Shown here: positions 8,951-16,444 of the stretch, piece after piece
How the letters are laid out: each line of letters starts with the position of its first letter
Numbering within the stretch: the first letter of the stretch is position 1
Source of the DNA: Desulfobacteraceae bacterium
GTDB lineage: Bacteria > Desulfobacterota > Desulfobacteria > Desulfobacterales > Desulfococcaceae
Length of the DNA: 37,819 nucleotides
Assembly: GCA_011390755.1 (NCBI GenBank)
Contig: JAABRU010000057.1
Span: forward strand, 1 to 37,819
Direction: 5' to 3'
Notes under the pieces: model-generated
Seen by the model: only the letters and a program-made list of their open reading frames with translations
Told to the model about the DNA's origin: nothing
Databases searched by the model: none
Program-made: the position numbers and the translations under genes

Positions 8951-8979
8951 TTGACAGCTAAAAAAAATTAAAATATAAG
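8951..8979 (+). promoter_or_regulatory. Sigma-70-type promoter of dctP-dctQ-dctM
   Basis: Perfect -35 TTGACA (8951-8956), 17-base A/T-rich spacer, then -10 TATAAG (8974-8979). It drives the TRAP operon, whose first start codon is at 9116. The operator at 8980-8990 follows directly, mirroring the arrangement on the other strand. Confidence 0.8.
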
Positions 8980-8990
8980 TGGTCATACCA
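8980..8990. promoter_or_regulatory. GntR/FadR-family operator at dctP promoter
   Basis: A second perfect palindrome, TGGTCATACCA, placed immediately after the -10 box of the dctP promoter. It is the inverse of the copy at 8845-8855 (TGGTATGACCA read backwards is TGGTCATACCA), and their centres are 135 bases apart. The pair suggests co-repression of uptake and oxidation by the same regulator, possibly with looping. Confidence 0.75.
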
Positions 8991-9115
8991 TTGAGCAGGG
9001 AGACCTTACTCTGATTTAAATGAAAAGGAGGTGAAAACAGCCAGTATCGCAAGTCCTGTAACCGTGAATGTGTTTTGGCAGATCCAACCCCAAATTTTTT
9101 AGGAGGAATTGTAAA

Positions 9116-10276
9116 ATGAAAAAAGGAATTACCCTCTGTCTGAGCGTACTGCTCACCCTCTGTATCGCCGTCAGTTTCACTTTTGCCGAAGAAAAGAAAA
9201 AAAGAGAAAAATTCGGTTCTGATTCCCGCCATGAAACAGCAAAACGTGTCAGTTTCAAACCTTCCGATAAAAAAGTCCGCTGGAAGATGGTCATGCCCTG
9301 GTCCAAGGGTCTTCTGTTTTACGATATTGCCGTTCATTTCTGTGACAGTGTGCGCCTGGCCTCTGCCGGCCGTCTGGACATCAAACCCTTTTCCGCGGAT
9401 GAACTGGTTCCGGCCATGCAGTCTTTTGACGCGGTCAGCAAAGGTTCCGCGCAGGCCGGTCATGACTGGCCCGGTTACTGGAAGGGGAAAAACGAGGCTT
9501 TTGTGGCCTTTGCCTCCGTGCCTTTCGGGCTGGATGCCGAAGGATACAATATCTGGCTCTATGAAAAAGGCGGTCTGGAGATGATGCAGGAACTCTATGG
9601 AAAATTCGGTCTTTTTGCCCTTCCCGGGGGACAGTGCGGACAGGAAATGGGGCTGTTTTCCAACAAAAAAGCCACCAAAATGGAAGATTTCAAGGGAATG
9701 CGCGTCCGTACCCCGGGCTGGTATATGGATATTCTCAACAACCTGGGAGCAGCTGTCAGTCCCCTGCCCGGCGGCGAAGTCTATCTGGCCCTGGAACGCG
9801 GTGTCATTGATGCTGCCGAATTCTCCTCTCCTGCCATCAACTATCCCATGGGTTTTGACGAAATCACCAAATACGCGATTCAGCCGGGTGTGCATCAGCC
9901 GGGCATTCAGTGCGGGCTTTTCTTTAACCAGAAGGCCTATGACGAACTGGCCGATGATCTGAAATGGATCATTGATATATGCGCCAAAGAAACCCAGCTC
10001 TGGAGTTATAACTGGATCAACGGTCTCAATGCCGAAGCCATCCGGAAATTCAGGGAAAAAATCGAAATCGTGAAGATAGACAAGGAAACCCTTATTGAGT
10101 TCCGCAAAATCACCAAAACCTATCTGGATGATCTGAAAACCAAACATCCGGATGTGAAAAAAGTGCTGGATTCCCAGGAAGCCTTCCTGGAATCCTTTGC
10201 AGAGTGGAGGGATGCCCGCAGCGGTGCGACCCCCTGGCCTTATGAAACCTATATTGGCGGAAAAATTACCGAATAA
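9116..10276 (+). CDS. dctP: TRAP transporter periplasmic solute-binding protein (DctP/TakP-like)
   Basis: A 386-residue exported binding protein. The N-terminus (KKGITLCLSVLLTLCIAVSF) is a typical signal peptide, with cleavage likely near residue 22. The mature part has the TRAP signature arginine in MRVRTPGWYMDIL and the LALERGVIDAAEF segment, and resembles the TakP branch that binds 2-oxo- and 2-hydroxymonocarboxylates. The start at 9116 is chosen because AGGAGG lies 9-10 bases upstream and it opens directly into the signal peptide; an in-frame start at 9068 would add 16 residues with no ribosome site. Lactate or a related acid is the probable ligand, given divergent glcDF and shared operators. 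This is inference. Confidence 0.92.
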   Translation: MKKGITLCLSVLLTLCIAVSFTFAEEKKKREKFGSDSRHETAKRVSFKPSDKKVRWKMVMPWSKGLLFYDIAVHFCDSVRLASAGRLDIKPFSADELVPAMQSFDAVSKGSAQAGHDWPGYWKGKNEAFVAFASVPFGLDAEGYNIWLYEKGGLEMMQELYGKFGLFALPGGQCGQEMGLFSNKKATKMEDFKGMRVRTPGWYMDILNNLGAAVSPLPGGEVYLALERGVIDAAEFSSPAINYPMGFDEITKYAIQPGVHQPGIQCGLFFNQKAYDELADDLKWIIDICAKETQLWSYNWINGLNAEAIRKFREKIEIVKIDKETLIEFRKITKTYLDDLKTKHPDVKKVLDSQEAFLESFAEWRDARSGATPWPYETYIGGKITE

Positions 10277-10305
10277 TTACCGTTTACTGTAGAGATGTTC
10301 TGATG

Positions 10306-10337
10306 TGCAGGGCAGGAGAAAGTAAAGTCGCCCTGCA
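10306..10337 (+). terminator. Intra-operon hairpin between dctP and dctQ
   Basis: TGCAGGGC (10306-10313) pairs with GCCCTGCA (10330-10337) across a 16-base loop, in the 142-base gap after dctP. A T-rich run (CTTTTTATTCTTTTT) follows about 20 bases later. It probably trims transcription or protects the dctP 3' end, giving more binding protein than membrane subunits, as often seen in TRAP and ABC operons. Confidence 0.45.
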
Positions 10338-10418
10338 TGTCAGAAAAATCCGACCTTTTTATTCTTTTTCCCTTATCTTCTCCTGCCGGGGAGGAGAAGG
10401 AAAAAAAAGGAGAAGATT

Positions 10419-10925
10419 ATGTTAGGAAAAGTTGCAAAAGGGATTGATATATTCAATACCAAACAGGGGGAAGTCACTTCTCTGCTGATATTTCCCCTGC
10501 TCATTGTCGTTATTTACGAAGTATTCATGCGTTATGCCTTTAACGCTCCCACGGAATGGGGATTTGAGGTAACCAATTTTCTTTACGGCCTTCATTTCAT
10601 GTTCGGTCTGGCCTATACCGATGTGATGGACGGGCATGTAAAGGTGGATATTTTTATTACCCGTTTTTCCCCCAAAGTACAGGCGGTTTTCGGCATTGTC
10701 ACCACCTGTATTTTCTTTCTGCCGGTCATGAGCTGCCTGACCATCTGGACCGCCAAATTCGCAATTACATCCATTGCCGGAATGGAACGAAATTCCACAA
10801 GCTGGGGCCCCTATATCTGGCCTTTTAAGACCCTTATGGCCTGCTGTTTTCTCTTTCTGACAGTTCAGGGTATTTCCAATCTCTTCAAATATATCCGGGC
10901 GCTGAAAAGCGGAAACAATTCATAA
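10419..10925 (+). CDS. dctQ: TRAP transporter small membrane subunit (DctQ)
   Basis: A 168-residue protein with four hydrophobic segments (about residues 20-40, 52-70, 88-112 and 135-155), the normal size and layout of DctQ. The motif FEVTNFLYGLHFMFGLAY with the preceding acidic/aromatic stretch is typical of the family. It pairs with DctM in the inner membrane to form the sodium-driven secondary transporter served by DctP. The start has AAAGGAGAAG upstream. Gene order P-Q-M on one strand and the 15-base gap to dctM support a single operon. Confidence 0.9.
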   Translation: MLGKVAKGIDIFNTKQGEVTSLLIFPLLIVVIYEVFMRYAFNAPTEWGFEVTNFLYGLHFMFGLAYTDVMDGHVKVDIFITRFSPKVQAVFGIVTTCIFFLPVMSCLTIWTAKFAITSIAGMERNSTSWGPYIWPFKTLMACCFLFLTVQGISNLFKYIRALKSGNNS

Positions 10926-10940
10926 TAAGGGAGAAAAAAT

Positions 10941-12290
10941 ATGTATTTCAGTCCTGAATTTCTTACAGTGGCCATGTTTGTCACTCTGATTTTTGCCATT
11001 ACCCTGGGGCATCCCCTGGCCTATACCCTGGCCGCGGTTGCCACCCTTTTCGGTCTGCTGGACAACGGCTTCAACATCCCCGGTCTCTTTGACATGTTTG
11101 CCAATAACTGCTGGGGACTGATGGACAATTATGTACTGGTGGCCATTCCCCTTTTCATTCTCATGGCTCAGCTGCTGGACCGTTCCAAAGTATCCGATGC
11201 CCTGTTTGAGGCCCTGTATATCGTGCTGGGCGGTATCAAAGGCGGGCTTGGTCTGGCCGTTGTGGTGGTGTGCACCGTGTTTGCGGCCACTACCGGTATC
11301 ATCGGTGCATCGGTTGTGGCCATGGGGCTGCTGGCCACCCCCGCGCTCATGAGCAAAGGCTACCAGAAGGAGCTGAGCAGCGGCATTATCTGTGCTGCCG
11401 GAACCCTGGGCATCCTGATTCCCCCCAGTATTATGATGGTGGTTTACGGCGGTCTGACCGGAATGAAAGAAACCTCGGTGGGCAACCTCTTTGCCGGAGC
11501 CATTTTCCCCGGTATGCTTCTGGCCGGTCTCTATTTTCTCTATATCCTTATCCGCTGCAATATCAATCCCGAACTCGGTCCCCCCATTTCCAAAGAGGAA
11601 GTGGGAAAATATTCGTCCGCACAGAAATGGGGCATGACCATGAAATCCCTGATCCCGCCCCTGGCCCTGATTCTGGCGGTGATGGGAACCATTCTTGCCG
11701 GTGTGGCCACTCCCACGGAAGCTGCCGGTCTGGGTGCTTTGGGCGCGCTGATACTGGCGCTATGCAACCGGAAACTCAACTGGGATGTGCTGAAACATTC
11801 CAGTTTTGCCACCATGAAAACCACCGCTATGGTGATGATGCTCTTTATCGGCGGCAAATTTTTCAGCACCGTATTTTTAAGCATGGGCGGCGGCGATGTG
11901 GTGGCCGATATGCTCATCGGCAGCGGACTCAACCGCTGGCTCGTTCTTTTCATCATGATGTTCATTGTTTTCATGATGGGTATGTTCATTGACTGGGCCG
12001 CGATTCTGCTGGTAACGGTTCCCATTTTTATGCCCATTGCCATGGAACTGGATTTTAATCCCCTGTGGTTTTCCATGCTCATGTGCGTCAATCTCCAAAC
12101 CTCTTTTCTGACACCGCCCTTCGGATACGCGCTCTTTTATTTCAAAGGGGTTGCGCCTCCGGAATATACCATGATGCACATTTACAAAGGGATTATGCCT
12201 TTTGTTTTCCTGCAGTTAATCGGAATCATGGTTTTGTGCGCGTTCCCTGCCATCGTAACCTGGCTGCCTGCGATTTTCTTCGGGGGATAA
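10941..12290 (+). CDS. dctM: TRAP transporter large permease subunit (DctM)
   Basis: A 449-residue polytopic membrane protein with about 12 hydrophobic segments, the usual length for DctM. Family landmarks include GIIGASVVAMGLLATPAL, the GTLGILIPPSIMMVVYGG loop, the ATPTEAAGLGALGAL segment and the C-terminal FLTPPFGYALFYFKG. It forms the transport channel with DctQ and takes solute from DctP. The coding region ends 7 bases before a strong rho-independent terminator, which closes the operon. The substrate is inferred to be lactate or a related 2-hydroxy/2-oxoacid from the divergent oxidase operon. Confidence 0.94.
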   Translation: MYFSPEFLTVAMFVTLIFAITLGHPLAYTLAAVATLFGLLDNGFNIPGLFDMFANNCWGLMDNYVLVAIPLFILMAQLLDRSKVSDALFEALYIVLGGIKGGLGLAVVVVCTVFAATTGIIGASVVAMGLLATPALMSKGYQKELSSGIICAAGTLGILIPPSIMMVVYGGLTGMKETSVGNLFAGAIFPGMLLAGLYFLYILIRCNINPELGPPISKEEVGKYSSAQKWGMTMKSLIPPLALILAVMGTILAGVATPTEAAGLGALGALILALCNRKLNWDVLKHSSFATMKTTAMVMMLFIGGKFFSTVFLSMGGGDVVADMLIGSGLNRWLVLFIMMFIVFMMGMFIDWAAILLVTVPIFMPIAMELDFNPLWFSMLMCVNLQTSFLTPPFGYALFYFKGVAPPEYTMMHIYKGIMPFVFLQLIGIMVLCAFPAIVTWLPAIFFGG

Positions 12291-12297
12291 AAAAATT

Positions 12298-12330
12298 AAA
12301 GGGACTGTGTGAACAGTCCCTTTGTTTTTT
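12298..12330 (+). terminator. Rho-independent terminator of the TRAP operon
   Basis: AAAGGGACTGT (12298-12308) pairs perfectly with ACAGTCCCTTT (12313-12323), with a 4-base GTGA loop and then GTTTTTT. It starts 8 bases after the dctM stop codon. Confidence 0.93.
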
Positions 12331-12379
12331 GTCAGACAATCTGCATAAGGTATCCCGGATATGGCGGGCAGACGGAGGA

Positions 12380-12448
12380 GTGCAAAAATACAGTTTCTGC
12401 ACTCCGGGACAGTCGTAAAACCGTATCCGGGGGAAACTTTTCGATCTA
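12380..12448. repeat. Dispersed repeat, second copy
   Basis: Starting GTGCAAAAATACAGTTTCTG, this block is the near-exact reverse complement of 4512-4570 and continues into GGGGGAAACTTTTCGATCTACTGA, which also matches 4618-4641 in direct orientation. It lies between the TRAP terminator and the STAS-like gene, so the family seems to sit at operon boundaries. Confidence 0.6.
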
Positions 12449-12493
12449 CTGACAGTTTTAAGTGAAACAATACACGAATTACCGGAGGAAAAA

Positions 12494-12862
12494 ATGCTTA
12501 GCATTTTGGATATTGGAATGGATAAGGCCGCGGCTTACCGCGTGGGCGGAAAAATTACAGAAGATGAAATGAAATCGCTTCTGGCGCTCATTCGTGAAAA
12601 AACAGAAAAATACGGGAAGATTTTCATTTACCAGGAAATGGAGAGTATCGGCGGCGTTGAACCGGATGCCATGATTGAGAAATTTAAATTTTTCAATGAA
12701 ACCGGTTTTTCCCATATCCGCAGAATCGCAGTGGTGACACCCAAGCAGTGGATCCGCAGAATCGTTGATCTGGAAGGAAAAATATTCAGACATTTGGATA
12801 TGAAAGCATTTTCCACTGAGGATAAGCAGAAGGCCATAGAATTTCTGACAGGGTCGCAATAA
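12494..12862 (+). CDS. SpoIIAA-like (STAS-fold) protein
   Basis: A 122-residue soluble protein resembling the SpoIIAA-like family (PF11964). The N-terminal beta strand is followed by a G-K-T segment (RVGGKITEDEMKSLLALI). The middle carries GKIFIYQEMESIGGVEP and then IRRIAVVTPKQWIRRIV, typical of this group's alternating strand-helix fold. Members of the fold often act as phosphorylation-independent regulators or lipid binders, but the family's function is largely unknown. The start has GGAGG 6 bases upstream. Its stop codon overlaps the start of the bacteriohemerythrin gene (TAATG), so the two are probably co-translated. Confidence 0.75.
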   Translation: MLSILDIGMDKAAAYRVGGKITEDEMKSLLALIREKTEKYGKIFIYQEMESIGGVEPDAMIEKFKFFNETGFSHIRRIAVVTPKQWIRRIVDLEGKIFRHLDMKAFSTEDKQKAIEFLTGSQ

Positions 12863-13278
12863 TGTTTCAGCTTGAGTGGAATGAAAAATATGAAGTCGGG
12901 AATCCGGAAATTGATTCGGAACATAAGATATTTGTCCGGATTCTTCAGAAAATCATATGTTCGTCAGAAAAAAAAGAGAATCATGCATTCACCGAACGTC
13001 TGATATACCAGATCTATAAATATGCGGATTTTCACTTTTTCAGTGAGGAAACCCTGATGATGGAAATTCATTATCCCGCGATGGGCGAGCATAAAAAAGA
13101 GCATGATATGCTGCTGATGGAATTGCGGAATAATATTTCGGTCACCGGTAATGAAAATTACCAGAGACCCCTTGATGACTTTATCCGCTTCGTAACAGAC
13201 TGGTTTGTCAGTCATAGTGTCAAAATGGATAAAAAACTGGCGGATTTCATAGAAAAGAATAAAGTCTGCACCTGCTGA
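12862..13278 (+). CDS. Bacteriohemerythrin
   Basis: A 138-residue four-helix di-iron oxygen-binding protein. All ligand motifs are present: H21 in DSEHKIF, the HxxxE pair H58-E62 (HFFSE), the HxxxH pair H77-H81 (HKKEH) and a C-terminal HxxxxD (HSVKMD). The length is normal for a stand-alone single-domain form. In anaerobes such proteins bind O2, for sensing, detoxification or delivery. The start overlaps the upstream stop by one base, linking it to the SpoIIAA-like gene. The C-terminal tail ends in CTC, which I cannot assign a role. Confidence 0.93.
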   Translation: MFQLEWNEKYEVGNPEIDSEHKIFVRILQKIICSSEKKENHAFTERLIYQIYKYADFHFFSEETLMMEIHYPAMGEHKKEHDMLLMELRNNISVTGNENYQRPLDDFIRFVTDWFVSHSVKMDKKLADFIEKNKVCTC

Positions 13279-13331
13279 CAGTGTCGGACCGGAACCGTTT
13301 GTATTTCCCCTTTTGTTAAAGGAGAAGAGAA

Positions 13332-13634
13332 ATGATACAAAAAGAAGATATTCTGAATTTTCTTCGGAACAATTCCGAATACCTGCATCGGAATTTCCAG
13401 GTTACAGAAATCGGTCTTTTTGGCTCTTTTGCCCGAAATGAACAGAATGAAGACAGCGATATTGATCTGATCGTAGAATTTGAGTCCGGCGTAAATGACC
13501 TGTTCGGTATAAAGCAAAAACTGAAAGATTTTCTGAAACAGAATCTGGGAAAAGATGTGGAAATATGCAGAGAAAAATACCTGAAACCCTATGCGAAGCC
13601 CCAAATTCAGAAGGAAGTCATTTATGTCACATAA
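13332..13634 (+). CDS. mntA: MNT-type nucleotidyltransferase (MntA antitoxin-like)
   Basis: A 100-residue minimal nucleotidyltransferase. The active-site signature is complete: GSFARNEQNEDSDIDLIV, with G31-S32 and the metal-binding aspartates D43 and D45. MntA enzymes adenylylate the HepT RNase to neutralise it. The start has AAAGGAGAAG upstream. The next gene (13624) overlaps by 11 bases and is a shortened HepT, so this pair has probably lost its toxin activity. Confidence 0.85.
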   Translation: MIQKEDILNFLRNNSEYLHRNFQVTEIGLFGSFARNEQNEDSDIDLIVEFESGVNDLFGIKQKLKDFLKQNLGKDVEICREKYLKPYAKPQIQKEVIYVT

Positions 13635-13812
13635 AGACAGATTTAATTTACCGGCGATTTCGGATTCCACACGAAAAATTATCGAATACTGTAAAGATTT
13701 CCGGAATAGCGATGAATTTCATGAGAATATAACATGGATTTGTACATATCCAAGCGGGGATAAACATAAGACAATAGAATTTATGAATAAAGGAAAACAA
13801 AATGATAATTGA
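13624..13812 (+). pseudogene. Truncated HepT-like protein (DUF86 fragment)
   Basis: A 62-residue frame overlapping the mntA end. The segment ISDSTRKIIEYCKDFRNSDEF matches the first helices of HepT/DUF86 proteins (the 'I-KI-EY-K---F-EF' pattern), but a complete HepT is about 110-140 residues and carries an R-X(4-6)-H-X-Y RNase motif. That motif is missing here. After about residue 35 the sequence (TWICTYPSGDKHKTIEFMN) no longer resembles the family, and the frame ends inside the next toxin-antitoxin module. This looks like a deletion that fused the HepT head to foreign DNA. Confidence 0.5.
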
Positions 13813-13990
13813 CAAATCCTATATCACTGACGAAGACGGTAATATAATAAGCGTTGTCCTGGATTATGAAATGTATAAAAAAATTGAGGAACTTATCCTG
13901 GACAGCGGTTTGCTGAAGGCAATGGAAGATGTTGAAGATGAAGAGACACTGGACTACAGTGAAGTACAGGATTTGGTCAGACAACTATGA
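13802..13990 (+). CDS. Small antitoxin of RelE-type pair
   Basis: A 62-residue acidic protein (MIIDKSYITDEDGNIISVV at the N-terminus, rich in Glu/Asp near the C-terminus) of the size and charge of Phd/RelB-type antitoxins. Its stop overlaps the toxin start in an ATGA arrangement, the usual coupling of type II modules. The N-terminal strands would dimerise and bind DNA, and the acidic C-terminal helix would wrap the toxin. Family assignment rests mostly on context. Confidence 0.7.
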   Translation: MIIDKSYITDEDGNIISVVLDYEMYKKIEELILDSGLLKAMEDVEDEETLDYSEVQDLVRQL

Positions 13991-14253
13991 AAGTCTCTCT
14001 TAAAAAAACATTTTTAAAAGACCTTACAAAAGTCGGTGAACCTCATAAAACAAAGGTAAAAACCTTCATTGAAGAGCTTTATCAGAATCCGAATTTATTG
14101 GAAAATATGAAAAATACGGTAAAAATCAAGGGAGAAAAGAATTTTTACAGACTCCGCTTCGGAGATTACCGTTTGGGCTTTGAAAAGAAAGAAGGGGAAA
14201 TTATTCTTTACCGCATTCTTCACAGAAAAGAAATCTATCGGAATTTTCCGTAA
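13987..14253 (+). CDS. RelE/ParE-superfamily toxin
   Basis: An 88-residue basic protein. The pattern KKTFLKDLTK at the start, VKIKGEKNFYRLRFGDYRLGF in the middle and ILYRILHRKEIYRNFP at the end is the signature of RelE-like mRNA interferases, where the RxR-GDYR segment and the terminal H-R/K--IY contribute to the active site. It is overlapped by its antitoxin (ATGA). Expected activity is ribosome-dependent mRNA cleavage. Confidence 0.88.
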   Translation: MKVSLKKTFLKDLTKVGEPHKTKVKTFIEELYQNPNLLENMKNTVKIKGEKNFYRLRFGDYRLGFEKKEGEIILYRILHRKEIYRNFP

Positions 14254-14277
14254 ATAAATGAATAACGCGAGGTCTCT

Positions 14278-15030
14278 ATGCAAAAAAACTACCCAAAAAA
14301 ACCCGAAGCCCTGTATTTTTTCGGCACCTGTCTTGTGGACATGATGTATCCGGATGCCGGAATGGCCGCCATCCGCCTGATACAGCGGGAAGGCGTTCGG
14401 GTGATTTTTCCCCCGGAACAGTCCTGCTGCGGCCAGCCGGCCTATAACTCCGGCTTTCCCGAAGAAGCCAGAGCTGTTGCCCGGAAACAGATGGACATCT
14501 TCCCCAAAGACATTCCCATTGTTGTGCCGTCCGGTTCCTGTGCGGGCATGATGAAACATCATTATCCCAAACTCTTTGAAGGCACTGCGGAGGCGGACCG
14601 GGTGCGGCGGTTTTCCGCACGGATTTTTGAACTCACGGAGTTTCTCGTCCATGTGCTGAAAATCCAATTGGAAGACAGGGGAAAACCCCTCACCGTGACC
14701 TGGCATTCCTCCTGCCATGCGGCGCGGGAAATGGGCGTGATTGAAGATTCCAAATCCCTGATCCGGCAGTTGAAAAACGTCCGCCTGAAGGAACTGGAAA
14801 AGGAGCATCAGTGCTGCGGATTCGGCGGAACCTTTGCCGTGAAACAGCCGGAAATTTCCGCGGCAATGGTAAAGGACAAAGTTACGGATATTCAGCAGAC
14901 CGGAGCAGGAAAAGTACTGGGCGGGGACTGCGGATGTCTGATGAATATCACCGGAGCACTCCGGCATGAAGGAAGCGGCATCCGGGGACAGCATATAGCC
15001 GAATTCATATGGGAGCGGATCAATGCATAA
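14278..15030 (+). CDS. lutA: L-lactate oxidation complex subunit LutA/LldE (CCG-domain Fe-S protein)
   Basis: A 250-residue protein with two cysteine-rich domains, QSCCGQPAYNSGF near residue 45 and QCCGFGGTF near residue 182, the CCG signatures of LutA/LldE and heterodisulfide reductase-like subunits. With LutB and LutC it oxidises L-lactate to pyruvate. It is the first gene of a compact lutABC set: its stop overlaps the lutB start by 8 bases. A weak GAGG ribosome site precedes ATG 14278. No clear GntR operator lies directly upstream, so control may differ from that of glcDF. Confidence 0.93.
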   Translation: MQKNYPKKPEALYFFGTCLVDMMYPDAGMAAIRLIQREGVRVIFPPEQSCCGQPAYNSGFPEEARAVARKQMDIFPKDIPIVVPSGSCAGMMKHHYPKLFEGTAEADRVRRFSARIFELTEFLVHVLKIQLEDRGKPLTVTWHSSCHAAREMGVIEDSKSLIRQLKNVRLKELEKEHQCCGFGGTFAVKQPEISAAMVKDKVTDIQQTGAGKVLGGDCGCLMNITGALRHEGSGIRGQHIAEFIWERINA

Positions 15031-16444
15031 TACATCCTTTGATTTTCAGAAAAATATCCGGAAAGCCCTTGCGGACGGACAGCTGCGGAAGAACCTGAAG
15101 TTCGCAATGGACACCATGACCCAGAAACGCAAAGCTGTGTTTTCCGATGAGGAAGAACTGCAGAAACTCCGGAATCAGGGCAATGCCATCCGCCGGAGAG
15201 CACTGAGCCGACTGCCGGATCTGCTGGAGCAGCTGGAAAAAAAATGCTCGGAAAACGGCATTCAGGTCCACTGGGCCGAAACCACGGCCCAGGCCAATGA
15301 AACCGTGCTTTCCATCATGAAAAAGCACGGGGCAGAACGCATGGTCAAGGGCAAATCCATGGTTTCCGAAGAAATGCACCTGAACGCATTCCTCATGGAG
15401 CATGGATACGAAGTCATGGAAACCGACCTGGGCGAATATATCATCCAACTGGCCGGGGAAACACCTTCCCATATTATTGTTCCGGCCATCCATAAAAACA
15501 AAGATGAAATCGCCCGGCTTTTCCATGAAAAAATACCCGGTACGCCCTATACCGAAAAAGTGGAGGAACTCAACGCCATTGCCCGGAAAATCCTGCGGCA
15601 GGAGTTTTATCAGGGAGATGTGGGACTCAGCGGTGTAAACATGGCCGTGGCTGAAACCGGAACCCTCTGCCTGGTGGAAAACGAAGGCAACGGCCGCATG
15701 TGTACCACGGTTCCGCCCGTGCATATTGCGGTCATGGGACTGGAAAAAGTGGTGGAAAAACTCACGGATGTTCCGCCCCTGCTCCGCCTGCTCACGGGTT
15801 CGGCCACCGGTCAGATGATTACCACCTATGTGAATATGATTACATCCCCCCGGAAAAAAGGGGAAAAAGACGGGCCAAAGGAAGTTCACCTGATTCTGCT
15901 GGACAACGGGAGATCGGAAATCCTGGCCGATCCCCAACTGCGGCAGACCCTGCAGTGTATCCGCTGCGGAACCTGCCTCAACCACTGCCCGGTTTATACC
16001 CGTATCGGCGGACATGCCTACGGATTTGTCTATCCCGGCCCTATCGGAAAAATCCTCACGCCCCAGATGGAAGGGCTGGAAAAAGCCGGGGGACTGGTAA
16101 CAGCCTCTTCCCTCTGCAATGCCTGTGAAGAAGTCTGTCCGGTCAAAATCCCCATCCCCGAACTCATCCGCCGACTGCGGGATGAAAGTTATGATTCGGA
16201 CGGAAACGTAAAAGGTCACGGATACAAAAAAACTTTGGCCGAAACCCTGGTATGGAAGGGATGGGAACTCATGAACCGGCATCCGGGTCTGAATGCGCTG
16301 GGAACCAAAATGGCCGGGATATTTTCCCCCGTCCTGCCCGAAGCCGGACCCTTGAAAGCCTGGACTTCCGTAAGAAGCAAACCGCAGTTTGCCCGCAAAA
16401 GCCTGCATGAACGGGTCAGAGAGGAAGGAGTGGAGCATGAATAG
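15023..16444 (+). CDS. lutB: L-lactate oxidation complex iron-sulfur subunit LutB/LldF
   Basis: A 473-residue protein. The N-terminal two thirds is the LUD domain (ERMVKGKSMVSEEMHLNAFL, and GLSGVNMAVAETGTLCLVENEGN). The C-terminal third has two 4Fe-4S motifs, CIRCGTCLNHCPVY and LCNACEEVCPV, matching LutB/LldF. It carries electrons within the L-lactate dehydrogenase complex. The start overlaps lutA and the end overlaps lutC by 8 bases, so the three are made together. Confidence 0.95.
   Translation: MHNTSFDFQKNIRKALADGQLRKNLKFAMDTMTQKRKAVFSDEEELQKLRNQGNAIRRRALSRLPDLLEQLEKKCSENGIQVHWAETTAQANETVLSIMKKHGAERMVKGKSMVSEEMHLNAFLMEHGYEVMETDLGEYIIQLAGETPSHIIVPAIHKNKDEIARLFHEKIPGTPYTEKVEELNAIARKILRQEFYQGDVGLSGVNMAVAETGTLCLVENEGNGRMCTTVPPVHIAVMGLEKVVEKLTDVPPLLRLLTGSATGQMITTYVNMITSPRKKGEKDGPKEVHLILLDNGRSEILADPQLRQTLQCIRCGTCLNHCPVYTRIGGHAYGFVYPGPIGKILTPQMEGLEKAGGLVTASSLCNACEEVCPVKIPIPELIRRLRDESYDSDGNVKGHGYKKTLAETLVWKGWELMNRHPGLNALGTKMAGIFSPVLPEAGPLKAWTSVRSKPQFARKSLHERVREEGVEHE

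Noticed and set aside
9068..9115. Longer start for DctP
   Set aside because: It adds 16 residues before an ideal signal peptide and has no ribosome site; the ATG at 9116 has AGGAGG.
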